Of a stretch of 64,000 nucleotides of DNA, positions 11,801 through 22,953 are shown in pieces. The notes under the pieces are model-generated. The model was not told the origin of the DNA, did no database searches, and saw nothing but the letters and a program-made list of their open reading frames with translations. The stretch's first letter is position 1; each line of letters opens with the position of its first letter. The position numbers and the translations under genes were made by a program. This stretch comes from Rhizoctonia solani (taxonomy: Eukaryota; Basidiomycota; Agaricomycetes; Cantharellales; Ceratobasidiaceae), in assembly GCF_016906535.1 (NCBI RefSeq), contig NC_057379.1, forward strand, positions 1,054,001 to 1,118,000. Reading direction: 5' to 3'.

Positions 11801-12146
11801 CATAGAATTTATGAGCGTCGCGGAAGCAGACAACACCTTTGACATGTCTTGACTCGCAGTCCAATCTATCTCATTATATGCGCACTTTTAATCAAGTACA
11901 AATGACTTCATATTTGAGACAGTAAATACAGTAGCAAAAAGGAACACAAATAGGACAGAACGGAAGCTGATGGAAAATGCTTGTATATAAGGATGGTGAA
12001 AATTTAAAAGGATGGATGGAAGCAAAAAGCTGCAAATGAAAATGGTCAAAAGTGTCAAAAATGTCTCAAGTTGAGAATGCATATGCATTGAGAATGTGTA
12101 TATGCTGTAGTGGTCAGCCCTGCAACAAGCCTCCAATAACATTCCT
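11801..12146. other. Spacer, no gene seen
   Basis: AT-rich sequence following the F-box remnant. The short ORFs have no recognisable features. Confidence 0.4.
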
Positions 12147-12799
12147 TGCCACCTTCCCTGCCTCCAGGTTTATCATTTATGCAAATCCAAATAGTTTTCC
12201 AATCCATGTCATCAGATTTGTTGCCTCCATCACTTTTGACCCCTCCATTTCTACCTCAGCCCTGTCCCTTCCTTTCTCTCCCTCCCACTGCACCTTCTGT
12301 CCTTGCTTCCACAATCCTTTGCTCCCTGATGTCTCTTCCTTCAGTCCCCAACTCCACTTTCCTAGTTGCTCCTCTTCCCACCTGTCCTCCCACCTCTTGT
12401 ACTCTTCCTTGCTGTCCACTGTCTCCTTTGATTTCTCTGCCATCTTTGTTCCCTCCACATCCCAAGTCTTGTCCACCTTTGTGTCCACAGTTGACTACAC
12501 ACTTCCTGCCATAAGGAACTGATATCCTGTCTCCTTTTGAGCCAACCAAGCAGTCTTCTCAAACTTCTTCTATCCATGTGGGTACCACAGCTTCATGTTT
12601 TGAGTATGCTCCACAATATACCACAGCACATTGCCCATGTCTATCCCTGCCTTCCACCCCACAAGCTGCTGCTTTTCCCATTTGTCCTCCCACTCCTTCA
12701 GCTTCCTCTGCATCTCCAGCTCCAGTTGACTGTCCACTGCCTTTGGTTTGTTTGCATTCTCTGTTGATGTTGCTGCAGCCAAAGCCACCATCTTGGTGG
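12147..12799 (-). pseudogene. Degenerate ORF with duplicated Glu/Trp/Lys-rich segment
   Basis: Minus-strand frames carry two related segments: LKEWEDKWEKQQLVGW (about 12700-12655) and YKRWEDRWEEEQLGKW (about 12415-12365). They are separated by stops and frame changes. The charged, Trp-periodic pattern looks like a duplicated helical region of an unknown protein. The right end is cut exactly where an X-family LTR begins (12800). I do not recognise the family; it may be host-derived or part of a mobile element. Confidence 0.4.
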
Positions 12800-13072
12800 T
12801 GGTGTAGACACACACATATACCTGGAATTTATTCCAATTTTCTCAATTTTAAACAAACATAAATGGACAAGTTTTTCAATCACATGACCTTGGCACTTAT
12901 GTCATACCCTAAGTGCCTTGCCATGTCCCCTCCACTGCTTAGTCAGCCACATAGCCACCTCCACCTATGACATTACAGGTGACACATATGCATGGGTAAG
13001 GCCACTGATGGAGTGGGCTTCTTATTGGATACAGTACTTGTAATTAGCATAGCCTCACTGTAATATATGAGG

Positions 13073-14196
13073 TGTTGTACACCACTGTAAGGTGGGTACA
13101 CACTGGTAAAGGCAGGTGCTTAAGGCTGTACTACTACAAGCAGAACTTATGTAATCTATCTGATAGGCTGTTGTACACCACTGTAAGGTGGGTACTTGCT
13201 AATGGATTGGGCGCTTGTGGCCGTACTACTAGTACACTGCTTATGTAATCTACTTATTTAAGGCTATACTAACAACGCTTAAGGCGTCCTACTGGTAACT
13301 TCTGACAGCAAAGGGGCCTGAGGCCTGGGAGGTGTGATAAGTGAATATAGGGAGTAAGTGTTAATGCTACTGAGGGCCAGCTACTTAGCTGGCTGGCTAC
13401 CTTCTCTAATGAGTAAGAGACAAGGTAAAATCAACTTGGGGTTTCCAAGCAATTTCCCTTGTGTATAAATACACAAGAGAACTATCTACAGGTGGTCAAA
13501 GCTTGTGAGAAAAGAAGTAAAGATATGAAAAAGGAAGTGTGCTGTGGACTGTGTGGGAGCATGGATTATCCCTAAGCGCCCTTGGCACGGCATCTTGGCG
13601 CGGCATCTCAGCATAATAAGCGCCAAGATCACGTGGTTGAAAAACAAAGGATACAAGGTTTGGAAAAAATACTATAAATATCAGAAAAAAACAGGCAAAT
13701 CTAATGGTCTGTGTTAAGAGGGTGTAATATAGGCTATACTAAGGTTGTGTAAGGCAACCAACTACTCTATACTACTGACAAAGGGGCCTCAGGCCTAGGA
13801 GGTGTGGTGAGTTAAGTGGGGTGTGACGTCTGAGACTGATGGGGCCGGCTACTTAGCTGGCTGGGTGATCCTCCTCAATGAATATGAGACAAGGTAAATT
13901 GACTTGGGGATTCCAAGTGATTTTCCTGCTGTATATATAGACAAGAGGCGCTATCTACAAGGTCTGTGCGCGTGAGAAAAGAAGTACATAAATGAAAATA
14001 AGAAGAGTGCTGCAGGCTGTGCAGAAGCATGGATTTTTCCTAAGCGCCCTTGGCACAGCATTTAGGCACGGCATCTTGGCATAATAAGCGCCAAGATCAC
14101 ATGATTGAAAAACATAAGATAACAGGTTTGGAAAAAATAGTAGAAATATCAGAAAAATCAGGCAGTTCTAATGGTATATGTTAAGGGAGTGTAACA
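13073..14196 (+). mobile_element. W-family solo LTR (W1) with nested W2
   Basis: TGTTGTACACC ... GTGTAACA, flanked by the 5-bp duplication TGAGG (13068-13072 and 14197-14201). Inserted in X1 and itself interrupted by W2. The same LTR family flanks element A. No internal coding region, so a solo LTR. Confidence 0.85.
13169..13729 (+). mobile_element. W-family solo LTR (W2)
   Basis: 561-bp LTR, TGTTGTACACC ... GTGTAATA, flanked by TAGGC on both sides (13164-13168, 13730-13734). Inserted in W1, so younger than W1 and X1. Confidence 0.87.
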
Positions 14197-14301
14197 TGAG
14201 GGCAATCAACCATGGTAATTTCCAGGTTGATTACCTCTTGTTAACACCCCAAGTTACATGGATATAGGCCAGTCCACTCAGTAAGCACCAGTCCACCATA
14301 G

Positions 14302-14888
14302 TGTTGTAGACATGCACAATACCAGGGAATTTATTCCTGATTTCTCAAATTCAAACAAAGGCAAACAGACAAGTTTTTTGATCATGCAACTTTGGTGCTT
14401 ATGTAATACCCCAAGCGCCTTGCCACATCCCCCCCCTTGCTTAGTCAGCTATGTAGCCACCTCCACCTATGACATCACAGGTGACATGTATGCATGAGTA
14501 AGGCCTGATGGAGCAGGCTTCTTATTGGTTATGTAATTGTAAATTAGTACAGCCTCCTATGAATATATAAGGAGGGTAATTGACCATGGCAATCCCCAGC
14601 TTGATTACCTCTGTTGACACCTTAAGTCACCCAGCTATAGGCCAGCCACTCAGTAAGCACTTACTCACTGTACTCAGTACCATCTACACTGTTATAAGCA
14701 GGGTCCCTGCCATAGTTAGCTACCTTGTCACTGTCTTGTGCACTGACAGCACTTAGATACAGTAGTTAGTTACCATAGTATAGTTGGTTGTTGCTGTAGC
14801 ATAGCTCCACACTGCCTTACAGCAGTTTTCACTTGTACCTACAGCATCAAGCACCAATCCCCCACCATCCCAGAGTATGTCTAGGACA
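14302..14888 (+). mobile_element. X-family solo LTR (X2)
   Basis: TGTTGTAGACATGC ... GTCTAGGACA, 587 bp. Flanks are CATAG and CATAC, a 5-bp duplication with one mismatch. Inserted in the right part of X1; has the TATATAAGGAGG promoter-like motif seen in other X copies. Confidence 0.78.
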
Positions 14889-14909
14889 CATACTTGGTAC
14901 CATCCACAC

Positions 14910-15354
14910 TGTCATGACCTTCATTGGCATGACATGATTTTTTACTATTTTCTATCTTTTTTCTGAGACAGTTTCCTTTTCTGGTATATTTATGTGTCAT
15001 CAAAATCATGTGATGTATTTGATATACAATGTGAAATTGTAAATGACTCAAGCTTTGTTGTTATTGTTTTTGGTGTGGCTTATCTCATGTATATAACTAG
15101 GTCAAGCTGCTGCTAATCAGCAAGGCTTGACCTCTTTGTCAATCCACCTCAGCTTACACCTACCCTTAGCCCTGCTCACTTGTTGAGCATAATGCACCTG
15201 ACTTAAGAATCATAACCCAGGCCATTGTTGCCCTTGACCCTCATATCATATCCCCTGGGCCTGTGTTGCCCTTCTATCTTGTTCATAGTCCATTGGTGAT
15301 AGGGCCACAGACTTTAAGCCTACTTATACCATAGGTCCAAGCTGAGTTGTGACA
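14910..15354 (+). mobile_element. V-family solo LTR (V1)
   Basis: TGTCATGACC ... GTTGTGACA, 445 bp, flanked by CACAC (14905-14909 and 15355-15359). Inserted in X1. A diverged family member, V2, sits at 15987-16501. Confidence 0.8.
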
Positions 15355-15537
15355 CACACCACCATAGGCAGGGTCTCTGCTGTAACTAGTTACTTGTCAC
15401 TGCCTTACATGTTAACTACACTTAGGTACCATAGCTAGTTGTTGTAGTATAGTTGGACACCACTGTAGTATAGTTCTCCATTGCCTTAAGCAAACTTATC
15501 ATTTTGTCCTGGACAAAGTCCAGGACATGCATATGTT

Positions 15538-15973
15538 ATATCTCATAATATTTCATTCACAGCTCACCATCCACAATAATCTGCATATATCTGACTTTGA
15601 TTTAATGGCCATTTGTCTCTTATTTTCCATTATTCCTGTCATTACTCTATGTAATGCTCATATTGACTGTATGTGTTACATATTCTTCAATAGAGCTCAT
15701 TTTGCTTGTTCTAATGCTGCCTGTCACATGCTCATACATAAGATCTCATGGAGATATCAGCTTCACAAGATTCTATCTATGTGGCTCAAGTACCTTACTA
15801 ATCATTATATTTATATCTTACATCTAGCTCATCACATGACTGGCTCTAACTTGAGAAATGAACCTTATTCTTAGCTTAGTTGAGTCATACCTCTCATGAG
15901 ATTACTAAGGTTTTCCTTAATTAGTAATTTCTAGTGGCATTGCAAATCCTGCTTATGAGTCATTCTGCTTGCC
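15538..15973. other. Unassigned AT-rich spacer in the LTR nest
   Basis: Contains one 115-codon plus-strand ORF of hydrophobic, low-information composition without recognisable domain. No match to the other repeats in the window was seen; possibly older retroelement debris. Confidence 0.35.
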
Positions 15974-17043
15974 TGTTACCCCTCATTGTCATGCCCTAGA
16001 GGCGTGACCACCTTAGAATCCACTAAGTCAAAGAAATAGTGAATATATGCATCTTTATGCTATTTAAGCGCTGATGCACATATTATGTAATCTTATCACA
16101 TGACCTTCAGTCATGTGATCATGTTTTTCTTATCTTTGGTCATGTGACCTTATCTTTGTTATTGTGTTTGCTCATGTATGTACTATTCCCTCTACTTGTT
16201 GAATATATAAGGAGGGTTCTGAGAGCCTTAAGCCTCAGAACTCAACTCTCTATCCCCATCCTACACTACCTACCCTAAGACATACAATTAAGAGTATTGC
16301 CTGAGAGCATACCAGTCACTGTCAAAGGTTCCTTGCCCTGCTGTCTTAACAGCATTAGTGCACTTTACTCTATTAGGTCTTGTCCTACCCCTGGCATTGC
16401 CTTGAGCATTGTTAGGCCCTACTAGCTGATAAGTCCTATATTAGGCAATAGCTTGTTAGGTTTTACCCTGTGGTAGTTGTTGGCTCTGACACTCATGATT
16501 CACACCACTGGATTTGGACAATTTTTTTTCTTATTTTTACTATTTTTTACAGACCTGATATCTTCAGTTTTTTGATCACATGATCTTGGTGCTTATAATG
16601 CCAAGATGCTGCACCAAGATGCCATGCCAAGGGTGCTTAAGGAAAATCCATGCTTCTGCACAGTCTGCAGCATGCTTCTCTTTTCACATGTATTCTCCCT
16701 TTCACACATGCACACACCACATGTACTTAGCTTCCTTGTCTATATATACAGTAGGGAAATTGCTTGGAGACCCCAAGTCAATTTTACCTTGTCTCTTATT
16801 CATTAGAGGAGGATATCCAGCCAGCTAAGTAGCCGGCCCCTAAGTAGTCAGATAGCTTGCCCCTTACCTTAACTCACCACACTCCAGGCCTATGCCCCCT
16901 TTGTTGACAGTAGTAGCTAGTAGGATGCCTTAAGTGTCAAGTAGATACAGTAGTTAGCCTAGTAGTTTAGTAAGCTTTGTCTTAAATGCAGCCTTAAGCA
17001 CCTGCCTCTAGCATGTGACCAACCTTATGGTTGGGTCACAACA
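15974..17043 (+). mobile_element. 5' LTR of element C (W family), split by V2
   Basis: Reads TGTTACCCCTCAT, then V2 (15987-16501), then the duplicated CTCAT and GATTCACACCACTGG, and ends GGTTGGGTCACAACA. Without V2 it is about 550 bp, as in other W LTRs. A TATATATA box begins at 16741 and lies 34 bases before AAGTCAATTTTA (16775-16786), the likely transcript start. Followed directly by the primer-binding region of element C. Confidence 0.82.
15987..16501 (+). mobile_element. V-family solo LTR (V2)
   Basis: TGTCATGCCC ... GGCTCTGACA, 515 bp, with CTCAT on both sides (15982-15986, 16502-16506). Inserted 13 bases into the 5' LTR of element C. Confidence 0.82.
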
Positions 17044-17046
17044 TTG

Positions 17047-17058
17047 TAAAATCAACTT
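17047..17058 (+). promoter_or_regulatory. Candidate self-priming primer-binding site of element C
   Basis: TAAAATCAACTT begins three bases after the LTR end. It is complementary at 10 of 12 positions to the predicted transcript 5' end in the same LTR (16775-16786). Element A has the same arrangement with a perfect match. Confidence 0.6.
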
Positions 17059-17365
17059 TCTGTAGGTTGTGATCAACAGCAAGAAGGCTTCCAGTACTAG
17101 CACAAGGGAAATAACTGTGATCAGGGCCACCTTGCAGAGTAGAATAATCAAAAACTCCCCACCCCCATGTAGTACCAAATTGCTATAAGGCTGACAAGTC
17201 CTGATTGCCTGCATACCCCAAGTTTTGCCAGAACTCAGTAGTCAGCAGCCCTAGACTGCTGAAATACCTGCTTGCTGAAAACCTGCTCATATCACAACCA
17301 CCAGGTCTGTTGATTTGTTGTAGGGATAGTTCAATGCTAGGTACTAGACGCAAGGGTTTAGCATT

Positions 17366-18209
17366 AGTATACTACAGAAAAACTGCTCATAAGTCCTGTC
17401 ACAGGCACCTTATTCCTCCATGCCATTTTGAAAATTCCATCCACACACTCTGGCATCCCACACCCATACTCCTGTCCTCCCAGTTGCTCCAGTTGTTGTT
17501 CGTGGCAACCAACTCCCAACTGCCCTCTTGCAGCACATCACCCACTCTGCAAGACCTGCCAGGAATAGAACCAGAGCTGTCCCTTAGCGCTCTCCTCCAG
17601 GCTATCCAAGCCCTCACAACCCAAGTTGGGTCCCTTCAGGACCAAGTTAAATCCCAAGGCAAGCAGATCATCCAGCTTGTTGCCATATGCAGGGAGACCA
17701 ACAACCTTGTTGGCAACAAGGATCAGGGAGGAGCCCAAACCAAGCCTGGCCATTGACTGGGCCTATCACCCCTCCTACCCACACAAGTATACTACAGAAA
17801 AACTGCTCATAAGTCCTGTCACAGGCACCTTATTCCTCCATGCCATTTTGAAATTCCATCCACACACGCTCTGGCATCCCACACCCATACTCCCATCCTC
17901 CCAGTTGCTCCAGTTGTTGTTCTGTGGCAACCAACTCCCAACTGCCCTCTTGCAGCACATCACCCACTCTGCAAGACCTGCCAGGAATAGAACCAGAGCT
18001 GTCCCTTAGCGCTCTCCTCCAGGCTATCCAAGCCCTCACAACCCAAGTTGGGTCCCTTCAGGACCAAGTTAAATCCCAAGGCAAGCAGATCATCCAGCTT
18101 GTTGCCATATGCAGGGAGACCAACAACCTTGTTGGCAACAAGGATCAGGGAGGAGCCCAAACCAAGCCTGGCCCATTGACTGGGCCTATCACCCCCTACC
18201 CACACAGGA
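17366..18209 (+). repeat. 420-bp tandem duplication in the gag leader of element C
   Basis: AGTATACTACAGAAAAACTG occurs at 17366 and again at 17786. The two units (17366-17785, 17786-about 18209) differ only by a few small indels and substitutions and both encode PSCSTSPTLQDLPGIEPELS. Confidence 0.88.
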
Positions 18210-18410
18210 GGGGAAGCCAACACTCCAGGAATGGTTAGGCCTGGACTCAAAGCCCATTCCACCCTTCCAGGGGCACGGATTTGACTCTGAGGAGGAAGAA
18301 GAACCAAGGAGGATCCCAAAAAAAGAGCCTTGCAATGCGCCTAGGAGCCTAAGCTCCCTCACCCCCTTTGACTCTGGGTCTAGTGTAAAAAGGCCAAAAA
18401 TAGAACTCCC
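17460..18410 (+). pseudogene. Truncated gag of element C (W-family Ty3/gypsy)
   Basis: Gag N-terminal region with the coiled-coil-like segment LQAIQALTTQVGSLQDQVKS, an acidic SEEEEEPRRIPKKE stretch and SSLTPFDSGSSVKRPKIELP. It is close to the gag of element A (LLEAITALTTTVGSLQDQI, SSLTPFDAGSSVKQPKMDLP). It stops abruptly at 18410 where a Z LTR starts, so the nucleocapsid part and pol are missing. The first half is present twice because of the tandem duplication. Confidence 0.8.
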
Positions 18411-18992
18411 TGTTATGGATATGACATTTCTTCTATAATCTGTACTTATTTTATTAATTACACTAGTAACTTACAGTAAATGAATGAGATAAAGGTGCAA
18501 ACTAAGATTTCAAGGTCCCTCTATCCAATTGCAACCTTTACAAAACCTACAAGCCTCAGGAATACCCTCAATGCAATGTCTTTTGCATATATCTGTTTCT
18601 CACTCATTTAAATATATATAAATTCAGCTGAGTAGATAAACAGTAACAAGTAATATTTCTCTTGCTTATAGTATTATTATTTAAGATTCTATCCCTGTTG
18701 CATAGGCAAGTGCTCTGGCGCTTAATCAGCGCTTAAGCGCCAACACACTAAATGCGCCTTCTCTCTACCACCGGGCATCCCACACTGCCAAATTGCTTGC
18801 GCTCAGGTGCGCCTGTTTGTGCGCTCCAGAACGCTGGGTCAAACTCCCAAAACAAACAACATTTGGGGGAGTTATGCCCTATTTACTGTAAGTACCCAGT
18901 ACAGTGGTTTCCTACCTTTGGAACTTTACTCCAAGGATGAAACACTTAGCCTTGGGACATCTAAGGACCTACACAGGTAAATACTGCCTTGG

Positions 18993-19547
18993 TGTTGTAC
19001 ACCACTGTAAGGTGGGTACATGCTAGTGGGGGGCAGGTGCTTAAGGCCGTACTACTACAAGCAAAACTATGTAATCTAACTACTAGGCTATGCTGAGGTT
19101 GCACAAGGCAACCTGCTATCCTATACTACTGTTGAAGGGGCCTTAGGCCTAGGAGGTGTGGTGAGTCAAGTGGGGGTTGACATCTGAGAACTGATGGGGG
19201 CTGACTACTTAGCTGGCTGGATAATCCTCCTCAATGAATATGAGACAAGGTAAAATCAACTTGGGGTTTCCAAGCAATTTCCCTTGTGTATTTATACACA
19301 AGAGAACTATCTACAGGTGGTCAAAGCTTGTGAGAAAAGAAGTAAAGATATGAAAAAGGAAGCATGCTGCAGACTGCGTGGGAGCGTGGATTATCCCTAA
19401 GCAACCTTGGCACAGCTTGGCATGGCATCTTGGCATAGTAAGCGCCAAGATCACATGATTGAAAACAAAAGATACAAGGTTTGGAAAAAATACTATAAAT
19501 ATCAAAAAATTCAGGCAAATCCAATTGTATATGTGAAGGGTGTAACA
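18993..19547 (-). mobile_element. 3' LTR of element A (W family)
   Basis: 555 bp; in sense TGTTACACCC ... GGTGTACAACA. Preceded in sense by the polypurine tract TTTGAGGGGGGCAA. It differs from the 5' copy mostly by C/T and G/A transitions. Confidence 0.9.
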
Positions 19548-19556
19548 TTGCCCCCC

Positions 19557-22500
19557 TCAAAGGCTCTTGGCAGAGTCACAAGCCTTTTTCAATTGTGACT
19601 TGTTGAAACAGCTAATTTCTTCTTGGCTATGCTCCAACAGCTCTTCTGGTTTCCATGAGTTGTCTTCTGGGCTGTAACCTTTCCATTTGATCAGATAGAA
19701 CCACTTTCCTTGTTGCCTTTTGGAGTCTATGATCTGCTCTACTTTGTATTCCTCCTCCCCTTCTATTGTTTCAGGATGGGGGCGTTCTGGGAACAGCTGG
19801 TTGAGGATTTGTGAGATTTTGATAGTAAACCCACATAGAAATACATTGTGGATCCCCAAGGTGTCAGGGAGTTTCAGACAATAAGACTGGAAATTTTTTT
19901 GGTGATCTCAAATGGTCCCAGGCGCTTTGGGTCCAATTTGTTGAAGTTGGACCAGATTACCACATTTTTTGCATCTAGCCATACTTTTTCCCCAACAGAA
20001 TATTCAGGGATTATTCCTTTGGTCCCAGCTGTCTGTTCCTTTGTCATCCTGAGTGCTGACTCAGCCTCCTTCCATTCCCTAGCTAGGGTGTCTGCTACCT
20101 TGTTGGCTTCCAGGACATTTGCTGGACTGTTGGATGGACTCATAACCAGGTTCCTTCTGTAAACTAGCTCAAAGGGGGTCTTCCCAGTGGCAGCATGTTT
20201 GGCGTTGTTGTATGCGTATTCTGCCAATGGTAACCAGGTGGACCAGTCTGAATGATCTGCCGCAACGTATGATCTAAGGTAGAACTCAATGAATTGGTTA
20301 ACCCTCTCTGTTTGTCCATTGGATTCCAGGTGATATGCAGAGGAGAAAGATGGTTTGATATCAAGTTGTTGATAAAGCGCCCTTAGGAATTTCCCAGTGA
20401 ATGTGGTTCCACAGTCTGAGATAGTTTTGACTGGTAACCCATGGAGCTTCCAGATGTGTGCAACAAACTAATCCGCCAATCCCTTTGCTGTGACCTTCTT
20501 TGAAGTGGGGATGAAGTGGCCAAACTTTGAAAAGGAATCTATGACCACTAGGATGGCATTGTTTCCTTGAGACTTGGGGAACCCAGTGATGAAGTTGTAC
20601 AAAATGGTGTGAAAGGGGTATGGCAGGACTTCCAGAGGTTTCAGGGCAATCACTGGTGCATGGGCTTGTTGGTTAGCTTGGCATACTGGGCAGCACTCAA
20701 CCCATTCCTTGGCTGAGGATTTCATCCCAGGCCACCAGTAATTCCTACTGATGAGCTCAAGGGTTCTTTGTTGACCTGGATGACCTGCCAAGGGGGAGTC
20801 ATGAAATTCCCTTAATAGCTGCTCCTTAATATGTTCCAAATCTGGGACAACTAGTTTTCTGCAATACTACAGGAGATCTTCCTCCCAGTCATAATCCCTA
20901 TAGGCCTTTTGGATTGATGGCAGGGCTTTGTCTGCATCTTCTGTCAACAATTTTATGATCTGCTCCAGGGAGGGGTCTTCCTTTAGCTTGCTTTGAATTT
21001 CCGTGACAATTCCCAGTTCCTCTTCAGATGTATTGGCAAAAACTTCTAATGGGAGCATGACTTCCAGCTCTTGGGATACATTTGTGTTATCTGCTTGCCT
21101 GGACAGGGCATCTGGCTTTCCTGATTCTTTTCCCAGGCAGTAGTGGATTTCAAAATTGAAGTTGCTCAGGAATATCCACCAATGTGCATGCCTCCTATTG
21201 AATGTGCAGGCCTGCATCCAGTACTCCAGATTCCAATGGTCTGTAAACACCTGTACTGGTTTGTCTGTTGCTTCTAAGAAGATGTGCCATTCTTCCAGCG
21301 CCTTGATGATAGCCAGAAGTTCCTTGTCATGGGTATTTTAATTTGCCTCAGCTCCTGAGAATGATTTGGACATGTAGGCTACCAGATGTAAACAGTTATC
21401 TTCCCCTTGCTGACTAAGTATGGCTCCCATAGCTACTCCTGATGCGTCTGTTTCAAGATAGTAGGGTAAATTGGGATTTGAGTGGATGAGGACCGGTGCC
21501 TTGGTAACAAGGGCTTTCAGCTCTTGGAACGCTTCTTCTTCAGGGTTACCCCATGACCAGGGGGAATCCTTTTTTGTGAGATTGTGGAGGGGGCATGCAA
21601 CAGAGCTGAAGTTGGGGATGAAACAGCAAAGGTAGTTGACAAAGCCTAGGAATCCTTGGACTTGCTTGATTGTCTTGGGCTGGGGCCATGAGGTGACTGC
21701 TTCAATCTTCTTTTGATCCATGGAGAAACCAGCTGGGGATATGACAATGCCAAGGTAGTCAACCATTGTAACATGGAAGTGGCATTTGGACAATTTGCAA
21801 AACAACTGATTTGTCATTAGTCTGGACAGAACTTCCTTTACATGGGCTGGATGATCCTCTGGTTTTTTGGAGAAGATCAGGATGTTGTCCAAGTAGATAA
21901 CCACAGTAACATCAATAAGGTCCCTGAACAGGTTGTTCATAAAATGTTGGAATGCAGCTGGAGCATTTGTTAGACCAAAAGGCATTACTAAGTATTCAAA
22001 CAACCCATATTTGGTTCTAAAGGCCGTTTTCCATTTGTCACCCTTCTTGATTTGTATGTTGTTATAACCCCAGCGCAAATCCAATTTAGTGAACATTTTG
22101 GTGTGTTGGAGTTTAGCCATTAGGTTGTCTTGTCTGGGGAGTAGATACACATTTTTGTGAGTGACATCATTGAGCTTCCTATAGTCAACAACCAGTTGTA
22201 GGGATCCATTGGCCTTCTTGACAAACATGACTGGGGTGCCAGTAGAGGAAGTACTAGGGCAGATCTTCCCTGTAGCTAACTCCTCATCAATGTGTTGCTT
22301 GAGTGCCCTGGATTCTGCATTGGTCATACTGTAGATGGGTCCAGGGGAGAGCTTAGCGCCAGGGACAAGGTCAATTGCAATATCATACTCCCTGTGTGGG
22401 GGTAGAACCTTAAATTCCTCTTTGCCAATACTCTAGCAAACTCATGATATTGAGTGGGGAGGTCTGCTAAGGGATCCAAGTCTGCTTCTTCTTTGGAGGC

Positions 22501-22938
22501 AATTTGTACTTGTTCAGGGAATGTGACTAGTCCCTGTTGCCAATCAATGAGGGGGGATTCTGTGGTTAGCCATGTCATGCCTAAAATTGCCAGAGTGTTG
22601 CCTATGGGGCAAACAAGGAAAGGGATAGTGTGGGGATGGCCATTGGCCAAGACTGCAAGTTGGACCTGGTGCCATATGTAACCAGTCTGTGAAAGGGTAC
22701 CATCTAACATTCTCACTACTTGTGGATTTTCAAGTAGGGTTTTTGGGATTTTTAATTTTTTGACCAGGCCAGGGGAGATGAAGTTAGAGGTGGCGCCTGA
22801 ATCAATAAGGGTTTTGATGGGTTCTGTTGGAAAATCACATAATATCATGTCTAGAAAAAGTAGAGGTTTCTTATTCAAATCCATAGCAATATTTACAAAT
22901 TTGGACATAGATACAGGTGATTCAATTTTTGAGACCAA
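19557..22938 (-). pseudogene. pol of element A: protease-RT-RNase H-integrase-chromodomain
   Basis: Protease with TLIDSGATSNF (about 22800). RT with VVDYRKLND, FTKLDLRWGYN, MPFGLTNAPAAFQ and the active site VIYLDNILIFSK, where the second Asp of YLDD is Asn (about 21900). RNase H with ETDASGVAMGAIL and DHWNLEYW. Integrase zinc finger H-x3-H...C-x2-C (HDSPLAGH, CCPVC), then LYNFITGFP where the first catalytic Asp is Asn. Terminal chromodomain EYKVEQIIDSKRQ...WFYLIKWKGY (about 19770-19660). Stops or frame breaks lie near 21340, 20866, 20467 and 19870. It is cut off from gag by Z1. Non-functional. Confidence 0.9.
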
Positions 22939-22953
22939 GGGCTTGACGGTAGC

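Larger units (their letters stand above)
12800..15537 (+). mobile_element. X-family LTR (X1), host of four nested insertions
   Basis: Starts TGGTGTAGACA and ends AAGTCCAGGACA. It matches the 3' LTR of element B (TGTTGTAGACA ... CATCTAGGACA). The LTR is split by W1 (13073-14196), X2 (14302-14888) and V1 (14910-15354). Removing them leaves about 560-600 bases, the normal size of an X LTR. No clear target duplication of its own. Near its right end TGTCCTGGAC-AAA-GTCCAGGACA (15515-15537) forms a perfect 10-bp stem. Confidence 0.75.

Noticed and set aside
12052..12522. Plus-strand Ser/Pro-rich ORFs
   Set aside because: They are antisense of the Glu/Trp-rich degenerate ORF and have no independent support.
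16497..17043. An LTR beginning TGACACTCATG as the 5' LTR of element C
   Set aside because: The apparent start is the end of the V2 insertion plus its CTCAT duplication; the true LTR starts at 15974.
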